Assembly: GCA_003249015.1 (NCBI GenBank)
Contig: QBLS01000007.1
Location: 139,602 to 203,601 of the forward strand
Source: Pseudanabaena sp.
GTDB taxonomy: Bacteria > Cyanobacteriota > Cyanobacteriia > Pseudanabaenales > Pseudanabaenaceae
Reading direction: 5' to 3'
Length of the DNA: 64,000 bases
Shown: one piece after another, positions 33,655 to 41,827 of the stretch
Position numbering within the stretch: position 1 is the stretch's first letter
Layout: the number at the start of each line of letters is the position of its first letter
Program-made: the position numbers and the translations under genes
Notes under the pieces: generated by a model
The model's input: the letters and a program-made list of their open reading frames with translations, nothing else
What the model was told of the DNA's origin: nothing
Database searches by the model: none

Positions 33655-33734
33655 CACTGCGTTGGAGCCGACCTCTCAAACGTGATTTACAAGATTCAAA
33701 GATTGACTGTAGCGGCTCAACTAGACCGTTATGC
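33649..33734 (+). other. attC site 2
   Basis: R'' GTCTAAC (33649-33655), L'' GTTGGAGCCG (33661-33670), L' CGGCTCAAC (33713-33721) and R' GTTATGC (33728-33734). L'' again holds one extra G against L'. R'' complements the first bases of cassette 2 (TTAGAC), not the current R', as expected after shuffling, because TTATGC belongs to cassette 3. Confidence 0.88.
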
Positions 33735-33872
33735 AGCCTAAGCTACTGGTAGGAGTACAACTGAATTTTATCTTTTTGTCACTGGGTTTCAGTTGGCTGG
33801 AAATTGGTGTTTGAGATGATCACATTAAGTTAGGATATTTTAGAAAATTTTGAAGCCACAACAAATCAAGCA

Positions 33873-34301
33873 ATGAAAGTTAGATCTGCTACCCTTGATG
33901 ATGTAGCGGTCATTTTCTCATTCATTCAGAAGAAAGCAGAATTTGACCGAAACATTGGCGTTTTTTCTGGAATATAGCAGACTTCCGAAGACAAAATAAA
34001 CAAAACACTTTTTGGGAAAATTCCTTTTTCTTACGTTTTGTTTGCAGAGGTTTCAGGGCTTGAGATCGGTTTTGCTTTATATGGATTCAGATGTTCATCA
34101 TTTGCAGGTCAGCCAAGCATTTGGCTTGATGATTTATATGTAAATGAGGATTGGAAAAGTCAAGGTGCAGGAGAAGTATTAATGGATCATATTGCTCAAA
34201 TTGCCAAGGAAAATGACTGTACCCATCTTGCTTGGAATGCCGATGCTCGAAATACTCGCGGGCTTAGCTTTTATCATCAATGCAAAAAAATCTTCTTATA
34301 G
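33873..34301 (+). pseudogene. Cassette 3: broken GNAT-family N-acetyltransferase
   Basis: From ATG 33873 one frame gives a GNAT protein: VRSATLDDVAVIFSFIQKK, FDRNIGVFSG, then an in-frame TAG at 33975, then QTSEDKINKTLFGKIPFSYV, IWLDDLYVNEDWKSQGAGEVL (acetyl-CoA loop QGAG) and ADARNTRGLSFYHQ. After FYHQ the family sequence ends and six unrelated residues lead to a stop, where the uvrC-like repeat begins. So there is one amber mutation, and the last 15-20 residues plus the attC are missing. The downstream part alone (34038-34301) is open but lacks the N-terminal strand and helix. Confidence 0.8.
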
Positions 34302-34422
34302 AAGTTCCATTCTGTCGAATATATTCGACAAGCGACTGTAGAACAAATTGCGGAAACTGATGGTATTGGCAAGAAATTAGCTCAACATATTTACAATCAT
34401 TTTCATCCTCAAAATGATTGAT
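34302..34422 (+). pseudogene. Right direct repeat: displaced uvrC 3' end
   Basis: Encodes [20 protein letters not shown]... to the UvrC C-terminus and the TGA at 34419. It differs from the intact gene by about 10 of 121 bases; only two substitutions change residues, both conservative (D to E, S to T). It is therefore the 3' end of a once-functional different uvrC allele, now cut off from its gene by the integron. Confidence 0.9.
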
Positions 34423-34476
34423 CAATCGATAGTGATTTAGAGGTTTAACAAAGAAACTAAACTGGGCATAACGAGG

Positions 34477-34501
34477 GCTATCCCGCCGAAGGCGGGATAG
34501 C
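34477..34501. repeat. Short palindrome GCTATCCCGCC-GAA
   Basis: Perfect 11-bp arms. Preceded by GGGCATAACGAG, a flank resembling the GC-core family near 1352. Located between the uvrC remnant and the response-regulator gene. Confidence 0.75.
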
Positions 34502-34545
34502 TAGCTGTAGTCATCTCACAAGACGAGTAGCGTCGCGTCACCTAC

Positions 34546-35226
34546 TTATTTGCTGAGGCGCAAAACATAACCAATACCCCGCACAGTCTGAATAATACGA
34601 CTAGATCCATTTGCTTCTAATTTTTGTCTGAGAGTACGCACATAGACCTCTATGACATTAGAGTCACCACCAAAGTCATAGCCCCATACTTTCTCTAGAA
34701 TCTGGTTGCGGGTCATCACCTGCTGTGGATGAGTCATCAAATATTCCAAAAGCTCAAACTCTCTTACAGTAAGTTCAATTGCTCTTCCATCACGAAATAT
34801 CTCACGGGTGCGATGATTTAAGCTTAAGTTATCAAATTCTAATATATCTCTATTATCATCTTGAGTGCGCCGCAAGTTGCTGCGAATTCTTGCTAGTAAT
34901 TCTTCAATACTAAAAGGCTTAATCACATAATCATCAGCTCCAAAATCTAGCCCAGCTACGCGATCGCTAATTTCGTCTCTGGCAGTAACTAAAATAATAG
35001 GAACCTTACTACCAGTTGCCCGCAGTCGCCGACAGATTTCCACTCCTGACAAGCTCGGGATCATCCAGTCTAAAACTATCAAGTCAGGAAAATTTTGTCG
35101 TGCTTGAGTCAATCCATCTAGCCCATCATGAGCTATATTCACTTGATATCCTTCACTAGTCAATTCCATTTCAATAAATTGCGCTAGTTTAATATCATCT
35201 TCTACGAGAAGGATTTTGTTAGACAT
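34546..35226 (-). CDS. OmpR/PhoB-family response regulator
   Basis: 226 residues from ATG 35226 (M-S-N-K-I-L-L-V-E-D-D); an ATG at 35250 would add eight residues. The receiver domain (1-120) has the acidic pair EDD, phospho-acceptor Asp in VLDWMIPSLSG, and Thr/Lys in LVTARDE and VIKPFS. A winged-helix DNA-binding domain (about 130-225) follows, with LTVREFELLEYLM, VWGYDFGGDSNVIEVYV and IIQTVRGIGYVL. It faces the divergent histidine kinase across about 260 bases, so the two may form a pair. Target genes are unknown. Confidence 0.93.
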   Translation of the reverse strand: MSNKILLVEDDIKLAQFIEMELTSEGYQVNIAHDGLDGLTQARQNFPDLIVLDWMIPSLSGVEICRRLRATGSKVPIILVTARDEISDRVAGLDFGADDYVIKPFSIEELLARIRSNLRRTQDDNRDILEFDNLSLNHRTREIFRDGRAIELTVREFELLEYLMTHPQQVMTRNQILEKVWGYDFGGDSNVIEVYVRTLRQKLEANGSSRIIQTVRGIGYVLRLSK

Positions 35227-35487
35227 AGATTTATGACTACTGCGTTGCACGGTGTAATTAAAGACTCAAAAATAACTAAACTTAATCTTTTCCCTCTTTA
35301 CTTCTAGATCACTAAACATTAAAGTTTATTACAGTTTGTAATAACACAAGAAAATTTTTAAGGATCTAGTGAATTTAACTTTGAACAGTGATATTAATAA
35401 TTATGAATTATAAGTATTAAGTCATTGTGATTTACTTTTAAAAAGTTGATTAATTTTAGCTGAGTGTTCGCTGAGTGTATCTTTCAA

Positions 35488-37197
35488 ATGAATTACTGGA
35501 AAAGTTTCTGCCTATTCATATTTAAGGCATCTAAGCGCGTTACGAGAAAACTTAATTATATAATTTTGACTTCTTTATTTCCAGTTCAAAGTCAAAAAGA
35601 TCATGTAACTATACAAAGACGTACCCTAGAAGTTTTATCTTCTCTTAGTTATCGTACAGGTGAGCTAAAAGAATATCTAAAGTTAATTGCTAGTAGTGTA
35701 AGTGAACTGCTAGATTTGGATTGGACGGTAGTCACTTTATGTCAGGATGGATTTGAGAGGATTTTGGCTAGTTCAATTGACATGAACGGAGATTTTCAAG
35801 CCAGTTTGCATGGAACTATTACTGAGTTTGTAGTCAATTCTGGCAAGGGAATATACGTAAAGGATACTTCCATTGACAAAAGATATGGTGAACCGCCCGA
35901 AGGTTATTGTGCTTATTTGGGAGTGCCTTTACGTCTGCCGACAGGAATGATTATTGGTACTATTTGCTCTTTCCATCGGCAGCCGCGTGATTTTACAGAT
36001 GAAGACATGAGATTAGTTGAGATTTTTGCTGAACGTGCGGCTACTGCAATTGATAACTATAATCTCTGCAAAGATCAACAGAAAATGATTCAACAGCTAT
36101 ATTCCGAAATTAGAGAACGCCAAGATGTTGAACTGGCTTTAAAGAAGAGTGAAGAACAACTTCGCCAAATTGCAGAAAACCTAGAACCATTGGTGTGGAT
36201 GTATTCTCATGATGGTCAGCCAATATATATGAGTCCCATGTTTGAGAAAATGTGGGGTATTCCTGTCGAAGAGTGGTACAAGAACAGTAGGGTCTGCCTT
36301 GATGCCATTCATCCAGATGACCGTGCCTATGTATCAGAAGCTTTTACCAAGGTATTCACTCATAGCGGCAACTATAATCTTGAATATCGAATTATTCGTC
36401 CAGATGGAAATATAAGAATTATTCGCGATCGTGCTTTTCAGATTATCGATGATGCTGGCAAAATATACCGTGTCGCTGGAATTGCTGAGGATATTACTGA
36501 ACGGCAACAGGAACAGGAGCGATCGCTTAGGGCGCTAGAACGGTTATCAGAGATTGGAGAGTTAGCGACAACCATTGTGCATGAGATTCGGAATCCGCTC
36601 ACTACAGTACTGATGGGCTTAAACTTTTTTCAACGTATGGAGCTTCCTGAAAATGCCAAAAAGAGGTTAACTCTGTCATTACACGAAGCTGAACGCTTAA
36701 AGCGATTACTAAATGAAATCCTTTTGTATGCAAAGCAAGAAACATTCCACCCTACACCAGTGGATTTGAATGAAATAGCTATAGATGTCGTTGAAAATAT
36801 CTCTACCAGTCAAGTTGCTATCGGTAAGCAAATTATTTTTGATCCATTACCTGAGCCTCTGATTGTACTTGGCGATCAAGATAAATTGCGACAGGTCATG
36901 ATTAATTTGCTCCAAAATGCTTGTGAAGCTACTGAAATTGGTGGACAAATTTCTCTGTGCTTCTTGTCTCCAAATGAATCCAAACAGATATATATTCAAT
37001 TCCAGAACTATGGCGACTTAATTCCCTCTGAATCTATACCAAAATTAACAAAACCATTCTTTACCACGAAGCCTTCTGGCAATGGTTTAGGATTAGCGAT
37101 CGTCAAGAAAATTGTGGAAGTACATGGAGGCAGACTAGAAATTACATCAACTGAAGTATCTGGGACAGTAGTTAGTGTAATTTTGCCAATGCTCTAA
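35488..37197 (+). CDS. GAF-PAS sensor histidine kinase
   Basis: 569 residues from ATG 35488; GTG 35464 would add eight. A GAF domain covers about 45-200 (LEVLSSLSYRTGELKEYL, CAYLGVPLRLPTGMIIGTIC), and a PAS/PAC unit about 215-345 (QIAENLEPLVWMYSHDG, YRVAGIAEDITERQ). HisKA has the acceptor histidine in TIVHEIRNPLTTVL (about 364). HATPase_c includes NLLQNACEA and SGNGLGLAIVKKIVE. No membrane segment, so it is a cytosolic kinase. The GAF lacks an obvious bilin Cys of phytochrome type. It is divergent from the OmpR-type regulator. Confidence 0.92.
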   Translation: MNYWKSFCLFIFKASKRVTRKLNYIILTSLFPVQSQKDHVTIQRRTLEVLSSLSYRTGELKEYLKLIASSVSELLDLDWTVVTLCQDGFERILASSIDMNGDFQASLHGTITEFVVNSGKGIYVKDTSIDKRYGEPPEGYCAYLGVPLRLPTGMIIGTICSFHRQPRDFTDEDMRLVEIFAERAATAIDNYNLCKDQQKMIQQLYSEIRERQDVELALKKSEEQLRQIAENLEPLVWMYSHDGQPIYMSPMFEKMWGIPVEEWYKNSRVCLDAIHPDDRAYVSEAFTKVFTHSGNYNLEYRIIRPDGNIRIIRDRAFQIIDDAGKIYRVAGIAEDITERQQEQERSLRALERLSEIGELATTIVHEIRNPLTTVLMGLNFFQRMELPENAKKRLTLSLHEAERLKRLLNEILLYAKQETFHPTPVDLNEIAIDVVENISTSQVAIGKQIIFDPLPEPLIVLGDQDKLRQVMINLLQNACEATEIGGQISLCFLSPNESKQIYIQFQNYGDLIPSESIPKLTKPFFTTKPSGNGLGLAIVKKIVEVHGGRLEITSTEVSGTVVSVILPML

Positions 37198-37214
37198 AAC
37201 TTTTATGTTAAAAG

Positions 37215-37261
37215 CCAAAAAAGAGGAGTGGCGGTGCACTGCGCCGCCACTCCTCTTTTGG
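37215..37261. terminator. Palindromic terminator after the histidine kinase
   Basis: CCAAAAAAGAGGAGTGGCGG and its inverted arm around TGCACTGCG, ending CCTCTTTTGGG, 18 bases after the stop. Confidence 0.75.
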
Positions 37262-37282
37262 GATACGAAAGCCGTATCACTA

Positions 37283-37324
37283 AAAAAGGCAAGAGAAGAT
37301 AATGAATAACCTCTCTTGCCTTTC
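37283..37324 (-). terminator. Terminator of hli
   Basis: On the minus strand AAAGGCAAGAGAGG pairs with TCTCTTGCCTTTTTT, a stem followed by a T run, 27 bases after the hli stop. Confidence 0.75.
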
Positions 37325-37350
37325 TTAAATTTTAAAATCACCTGTAAAGA

Positions 37351-37503
37351 CTACAGGATGCCCCAGAAATGAAGTACACCTTGACCGCTGGTTAGTTCGA
37401 TCGCCAAAGCAGCTACAAAACCAATCATTGCCAAGCGTCCATTCCAGTTTTCAGCACCAGATGTAAAGCCCCAGCTCCAAACGTTACGATTATCTTCAGA
37501 CAT
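37351..37503 (-). CDS. hli: High-light-inducible protein (one-helix CAB-like)
   Basis: 50 residues. The diagnostic chlorophyll-binding motif [19 protein letters not shown] (about 18-36) is complete, followed by [14 protein letters not shown]. Hlips are single-helix thylakoid proteins that bind chlorophyll and carotenoid and protect photosystem assembly under stress. The ATG at 37503 follows an AT-rich leader, and a terminator follows the stop. Which paralogue (hliA-D) cannot be said. Confidence 0.93.
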   Translation of the reverse strand: MSEDNRNVWSWGFTSGAENWNGRLAMIGFVAALAIELTSGQGVLHFWGIL

Positions 37504-37608
37504 GATTGCTTTCCTTGGTTAGTTAGTTAATCGACTAAATGAAATGTAACATTTATCTCAACAATCTGCAATCTTTCTTTACATTTTTACGCCTTTAGAG
37601 GCATCCCT

Positions 37609-37666
37609 AAACCAGAAATGATTTTGATAGTGCGGCTCGCCGCACTATCAAAATCATTTCTGGTTT
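37609..37666. repeat. Perfect 28-bp-arm palindrome
   Basis: AAACCAGAAATGATTTTGAT... pairs without mismatch around TC. No gene overlaps it; it lies between the divergent hli and DUF362 genes and abuts a family B element. Confidence 0.85.
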
Positions 37667-37667
37667 T

Positions 37668-37750
37668 TAAGTAGCTAGTTATAAGTAAACTAAAAACCGA
37701 AGATGCTGTTCCGCCCGCTTAGCGGGCGGAACAGCATGTTTAGCCACTTA
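37668..37750. repeat. MITE-like palindromic element, family B
   Basis: Begins TAAGTAGCTAG and ends GCCACTTA. The perfect central stem ATGCTGTTCCGCCCGCT (37703-37719) pairs with 37722-37738. It lies in the leader of the DUF362 gene. Confidence 0.65.
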
Positions 37751-37822
37751 CAACAGCGCACTGCGCTGTGCCTAGGCTATATTTTAGGTATTCTGCTGAG
37801 TGAAACCCTTCTAGAAATAGCT

Positions 37823-38788
37823 ATGAAACCAATTGTTAGTCTCTTGCGTACTTCCACATACGATGTAGATTTATTGATGCAATCTTTGGAGACAGTACTT
37901 GCACCCCTAGGAGGTATGTCTAGTATCGTCAAAGCTGGCGATCGCGTTCTGCTCAAACCTAACTTACTCACAGGTTCTCGCCCTACCAAAGAATGTACGA
38001 CTCGCCCTGAATTAGTTTACTGCGTTGCCAAAATGGTGCAGGAGGCTGGAGGTAAACCATTTTTGGGGGATAGCCCTGCTTTCGGTAGTGTTAAGGGGAT
38101 TGCCAAGGCTAACGGACTACTGCCCCTTGCTGAAGAACTAGGGATTCCAATTGTTGAATTTCACGGTAAGCGCTACGAAACCCAAGGGGATGGCGAGCTG
38201 CAGCACCTGCGCCTGAGTAAAGAGGCGATGGATGCAGATGTGGTGATCAACCTGCCAAAAGTAAAGTCCCATATGCAACTGACCTTGACCTTGGGGGTAA
38301 AAAATCTATTTGGCTGTGTCCCTGGCAAAATGAAGGCTTGGTGGCACATGGAAGCAGGCAAAGATGTGGAAAGGTTTGCTCAGATGCTAGTGGAAACGGC
38401 GCGGACGATTAATCCTGAACTAACGATCCTTGATGGCATCATCGGTCATGAGGGTAATGGCCCTAGTGCAGGTGAGCCAAAAAATTTGGGTGTACTTGCG
38501 GCTTCCTGTGATGTGTTTGCCCTCGATCGCGTTATGGTGGATATTCTGGGTGTTCAGCCTGAAAACGTGCCGACGGTAGCTGCCGCGATCAGATCGGGAC
38601 TATGCAAAGATCTAGAGGCGATCGAAATTGTGGGTGACAGGGTTTCTCAATTACAAATTTTTGATTGGCAGCTTCCTACGAATATGATGGCAATTGACTT
38701 TGGAATGCCAAGGGTCTTACGCTCAACGTTTAAACATCTCTATATCAAGTTCATCAAGGAACCGCTCAGCAACTATGCCCGCATTTAA
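37823..38788 (+). CDS. DUF362-domain protein
   Basis: 321 residues from ATG 37823 (M-K-P-I-V-S-L-L-R). A longer frame from 37703 would translate a palindromic repeat and is rejected. Landmarks are VLLKPNLLTGSRPTKECTTR, VVINLPKVKSHMQLTLTLGV and GVKNLFGCVPGKMKAWWHM, the DUF362 signature. Many DUF362 proteins carry a ferredoxin domain; this one does not. Molecular role is unknown. The next gene starts inside its last codons (14-base overlap), so the two are likely co-transcribed. Confidence 0.85.
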   Translation: MKPIVSLLRTSTYDVDLLMQSLETVLAPLGGMSSIVKAGDRVLLKPNLLTGSRPTKECTTRPELVYCVAKMVQEAGGKPFLGDSPAFGSVKGIAKANGLLPLAEELGIPIVEFHGKRYETQGDGELQHLRLSKEAMDADVVINLPKVKSHMQLTLTLGVKNLFGCVPGKMKAWWHMEAGKDVERFAQMLVETARTINPELTILDGIIGHEGNGPSAGEPKNLGVLAASCDVFALDRVMVDILGVQPENVPTVAAAIRSGLCKDLEAIEIVGDRVSQLQIFDWQLPTNMMAIDFGMPRVLRSTFKHLYIKFIKEPLSNYARI

Positions 38789-39161
38789 CAACCAGCCGCT
38801 AATCTTGGTCGTCGAAGATGCCCCAGACAATCAAGTTTTGGTGGAACAGGTGTTTCAAGATTCAGGATATCGCGTGACTTGCATCCAAGATGGTCAAGCC
38901 GCTTTGAATTGGTTAGAAACAAATCAACCTGATTTAATTTTGCTAGATCTATCTCTGCCAGAGATCGATGGTTGGGAAGTTGCTAGACAACTTAAGGCTT
39001 GCGATCGCACGGCAAAGATTCCAATTGTGGCGGTGACAGCCCATGCGATGAAGGGGGATCGGGAAGCTGCGATCGCGTCAGGTTGTGATGATTATCTGAC
39101 AAAGCCACTGGATATTGATCTGCTCGAAGCCTGTGTCAAGCAATGGCTAGCCGCCGCTTAA
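38775..39161 (+). CDS. Single-domain response regulator (CheY-like)
   Basis: 128 residues from ATG 38775, overlapping the DUF362 gene by 14 bases. Receiver only: acidic VVEDAPDN, acceptor Asp in LILLDLSLPEIDGWE, Thr in VAVTAHAMKGD, Lys in YLTKPLD. No output domain, so it acts by protein contact or in a phosphorelay. It resembles receivers that follow hybrid kinases. The partner is unknown. Confidence 0.9.
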   Translation: MPAFNNQPLILVVEDAPDNQVLVEQVFQDSGYRVTCIQDGQAALNWLETNQPDLILLDLSLPEIDGWEVARQLKACDRTAKIPIVAVTAHAMKGDREAAIASGCDDYLTKPLDIDLLEACVKQWLAAA

Positions 39162-39178
39162 ATGTCAAATCAAGAACC

Positions 39179-39212
39179 AAATCAAGAAATGGCTACGCTA
39201 TTTCTTGATTTC
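39179..39212 (+). terminator. Stem-loop after the receiver gene
   Basis: AAATCAAGAAAT and ATTTCTTGATTT around GGCTACGCT, 18 bases after the stop. Confidence 0.6.
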
Positions 39213-39589
39213 AAAACTCTTACTGGGTTTGGTTTTCAGTTCAGGTCAGTTCAGGTCAGTATAACTATACTTGCCTGAACTACTGATATAAAAAGCTTTG
39301 CAAGTAAACCTCAAAATCATGCAAAAAACGCGGTGAAGCCACGCTTTTCACGTAAGAATGGCAATAGCTATAAAGAGAAAGTTCACATTTGGCTTATAGC
39401 TTGAACTAAGATTTAAGTATGGTCTTGAAAACCATGACTGCTTTAACTGTTTTAAATATTTTAAATATTCTTACTTACTTCCCAGTGAATAGATGGTAGT
39501 GCGCGACTTTACCGCACATCACCAACTAAATACAAAGCGCTGTAACATTTGCCGATTTATTAATCTATAAAATTTAGGAAATCATTATT
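39213..39589. other. 377-base gap before hemH
   Basis: It holds a directly repeated AGTTCAGGTC (about 39238-39258) with a nearby CCTGAAC inverted copy, and a poor stem near 39325-39350. The remainder is AT-rich leader. I see no gene or tRNA. Confidence 0.4.
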
Positions 39590-40603
39590 ATGTCTGGTCG
39601 CGTTGGAGTAGTGCTTTTAAATCTAGGAGGTCCTGAAAAGTTAGAGGATGTCTACCTTTTCCTGTATAACCTGTTCGCCGATCCAGAAATCATCCGTCTG
39701 CCGATTCCATTCTTGCAAAAACCGATCGCCTCTTTGATTGCGGCAAGTCGTGCCCCCATCAGCCAAGAAAATTACGCCATGATTGGCGGCGGCTCACCTC
39801 TGCGGGTAATTACTGAGGAACAGGGTGAGAATATTGAAAATGCCTTGCAGCGCCGTGGCGTGGAAGCCAAAGTATATGTGGCAATGCGCTATTGGGAGCC
39901 ATACACCGAAGAGGTGATCGCCCAAATCAAGCAGGATGGCATCACGAGACTGGTGGTATTGCCACTGTATCCCCAATATTCGATTAGCACGACTGGTTCT
40001 AGCATCAAGAAGCTTGAAGCTATTTGGGAAAGTGATCCAGAATTACAGAACATTGAGAAAATTACGATTCAGTCTTGGTATCACCGTTCTGGGTACATTC
40101 GTGCCATGAATGAATTGATCGATGGCAAGCTACAGGAATTTGCCGATCCTGAAAATGTGCATATTTTCTTCAGCGCCCACGGTGTGCCTGTGAAATATGT
40201 CACCAAGTACGGCGACCCCTATCAATCGGAAATGGAAAACTGTGTTGATGGAATTATGAAAGCGCTGCGCCGTGATTATGCCCATTACAATGCCCATACC
40301 CTCGCTTACCAAAGCCGTGTTGGTCCCGTTGAGTGGTTGCAGCCCTACACTGAAGAAGCAATTAAAAATCTCGCTAAACGCGGCGTAAAGGATCTTTTAG
40401 TCGTGCCGATTAGTTTTGTTTCTGAGCATATTGAAACCTTGCAAGAAATTGATATCGAATATCGCGAAGTTGCCGAAGAACATGGTATCCATAACTTTGG
40501 GCGTGTTCCTGCTCTAAACAGTCATCCGATTTTTATCAATGACCTTGCTGAGTTGATCGTGGAGTCATTAGGCTCAGTTAAGGCTAATGCCGTGACGGTC
40601 TAG
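39590..40603 (+). CDS. hemH: Ferrochelatase
   Basis: 337 residues. Hallmarks are [17 protein letters not shown], the active-site His in [28 protein letters not shown], and the metal-site Glu in [17 protein letters not shown]. It inserts Fe2+ into protoporphyrin IX, the last step of haem synthesis. Most cyanobacterial ferrochelatases I know are about 385 residues and end in a linker plus a CAB-like helix; this one stops at NAVTV without them. The sequence after the stop contains palindromes and no displaced ENxNGR motif. Confidence 0.95.
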   Translation: MSGRVGVVLLNLGGPEKLEDVYLFLYNLFADPEIIRLPIPFLQKPIASLIAASRAPISQENYAMIGGGSPLRVITEEQGENIENALQRRGVEAKVYVAMRYWEPYTEEVIAQIKQDGITRLVVLPLYPQYSISTTGSSIKKLEAIWESDPELQNIEKITIQSWYHRSGYIRAMNELIDGKLQEFADPENVHIFFSAHGVPVKYVTKYGDPYQSEMENCVDGIMKALRRDYAHYNAHTLAYQSRVGPVEWLQPYTEEAIKNLAKRGVKDLLVVPISFVSEHIETLQEIDIEYREVAEEHGIHNFGRVPALNSHPIFINDLAELIVESLGSVKANAVTV

Positions 40604-40606
40604 ATA

Positions 40607-40747
40607 TTGCGGCGCACGCCGCAAATAATAAAGGCGGCGCATTGCGCCGCCTTTACTGTTAAACCCAAGAGAGAGTTGCGGTGCTTCGCGCCGCAACTCT
40701 CTCTTGGGTTTTCAAATAAAGAAATGGCGTAGCCATTTCCTTATTTG
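40607..40747. repeat. Cluster of four palindromes between hemH and folD
   Basis: Stems at about 40607-40624 (TTGCGGCG), 40630-40654 (AAAGGCGGCGC-ATT), 40661-40712 (AAACCCAAGAGAGAGTTGCGG) and about 40716-40746 (AAATAAAGAAATGGC-GTA). The first two probably terminate hemH. The density is the highest in the window. Confidence 0.75.
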
Positions 40748-40781
40748 GTATTATTCGCGATAAATAGACATTACAAAGCTC

Positions 40782-41651
40782 ATGGCAAATATCATTGATG
40801 GCAAAGCTCTTGCCAAAAAAATGCAACAGGCGATCGCTACCGAAGTCGCTCAGTTAGCGCCGAAGTATGGTCGCCCTCCAGGGCTAGCAGTGTTGATGGT
40901 AGGTGACAATCCCGCCAGTGCCGCCTATGTTAAAAATAAGGAAACAGCCTGCCAGCGGGTCGGGATTGCATCCTTTGGCAAGCATTTTCCGATGAATACG
41001 ACGCAAGCTGAATTAGAACAAGTTATCGACGATTTAAATAATGACGATCGCGTGGATGGCATCCTGATTCAATTGCCGTTACCCGATCATCTAGATGCGA
41101 TCGCCCTTTTAAATCGCCTTGATCCTGATAAAGACGCTGACGGTTTGCATCCCAATAATTTAGGGAGATTAGTACGGGGAGAGGAAGGGTTACGAAGTTG
41201 TACCCCTGCGGGAGTAATGGAGCTATTGGCAGAAGCAAAAATTGATTTGTCTGGCAAAAAAGCAGTAGTCGTGGGGCGGAGCATTCTGGTGGGTAAGCCG
41301 ATCTCCTTGATGTTACTAGAAGCTAATGCCACCGTCACAGTCGCCCACTCGCGCACTCAAGATTTAGTCGCAGTGATTCGCGAAGCTGATATTTTAATTG
41401 CTGCGATCGGTAAGCCTGAAATGATTACTGCTGATATGGTCAAGCCTGATGCGGTGGTAATTGATGTAGGTATTAATCGCGTCACCGACGAAGCTGGAAA
41501 GTCAAAATTAGTTGGCGATGTGGATTTTGCAGGTATTAGCACTGTCGCTTCTCACCTTACGCCAGTGCCAGGGGGGGTGGGGCCGATGACCGTGACCATG
41601 TTGCTACACAATACAGTTTGGAGCTACAAACGCAAATTTCAGCTCGATTGA
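40782..41651 (+). CDS. folD: Bifunctional methylene-THF dehydrogenase/cyclohydrolase
   Basis: 289 residues. Signature stretches are [14 protein letters not shown] with the catalytic Lys, [11 protein letters not shown], the NADP-binding [17 protein letters not shown] and [15 protein letters not shown]. It interconverts 5,10-methylene- and 10-formyl-tetrahydrofolate. Length is normal. No partner gene; palindromes bound it on both sides. Confidence 0.96.
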   Translation: MANIIDGKALAKKMQQAIATEVAQLAPKYGRPPGLAVLMVGDNPASAAYVKNKETACQRVGIASFGKHFPMNTTQAELEQVIDDLNNDDRVDGILIQLPLPDHLDAIALLNRLDPDKDADGLHPNNLGRLVRGEEGLRSCTPAGVMELLAEAKIDLSGKKAVVVGRSILVGKPISLMLLEANATVTVAHSRTQDLVAVIREADILIAAIGKPEMITADMVKPDAVVIDVGINRVTDEAGKSKLVGDVDFAGISTVASHLTPVPGGVGPMTVTMLLHNTVWSYKRKFQLD

Positions 41652-41670
41652 AGCGACGCTTCCATCGATT

Positions 41671-41703
41671 AGCAAGGGATGGCGCTTCGCGCCAACCCTT
41701 GCT
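41671..41703. terminator. Palindrome after folD
   Basis: AGCAAGGGATGGCGC-TTC-GCGCCAACCCTTGCT, one mismatch, 20 bases after the stop. Confidence 0.7.
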
Positions 41704-41827
41704 TCTTGGCTTTTAAGTCAGCGCAAAGCGCTGTACTTGGTAAAAGCTCAGATAATTTTTTTGGACTTGCGATCGCAAGTCATTGATAATATACAAGTTG
41801 GAGTCACCGCGCCAAATATAGCCACCC

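Larger units (their letters stand above)
30090..33734. mobile_element. Integron: intI, attI, two complete gene cassettes and the start of a third
   Basis: The architecture is the standard one. intI runs leftward, attI lies just beyond its start, and cassettes run rightward. Two 86-base attC sites are present (32275-32360 and 33649-33734). Cassette 1 is 31283-32354, cassette 2 is 32355-33728, and cassette 3 starts at 33729. Base-level proof: cassette 1 begins TTGGGC and its attC R'' is GCCCAAC; cassette 2 begins TTAGAC and its attC R'' is GTCTAAC. Both are exact complements, as required for excised circles. The array is cut off near 34301 by a second uvrC 3' end. Confidence 0.9.

Noticed and set aside
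34038..34301. Functional short GNAT protein
   Set aside because: It begins after an in-frame amber codon of a longer recognisable GNAT frame and lacks the family's C-terminal strand, so a pseudogene is more likely.
34466..34472. GCATAAC, the exact R'' predicted for cassette 3 (which starts TTATGC), 44 bases beyond the uvrC remnant
   Set aside because: No L boxes and no GTTRRRY partner follow within 150 bases. The flank GGGCATAA also resembles the left flank of GC-core palindromes (for example near 1355), so a chance match within that repeat family is the better explanation.
37703..37822. A 40-residue N-terminal extension of the DUF362 protein
   Set aside because: It translates a palindromic repeat; the family start M-K-P-I-V-S is at 37823.
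39238..39258. Tandem AGTTCAGGTC as an operator for hemH
   Set aside because: The two copies lie over 300 bases before the gene and could be simple slippage; nothing else supports a regulatory role.
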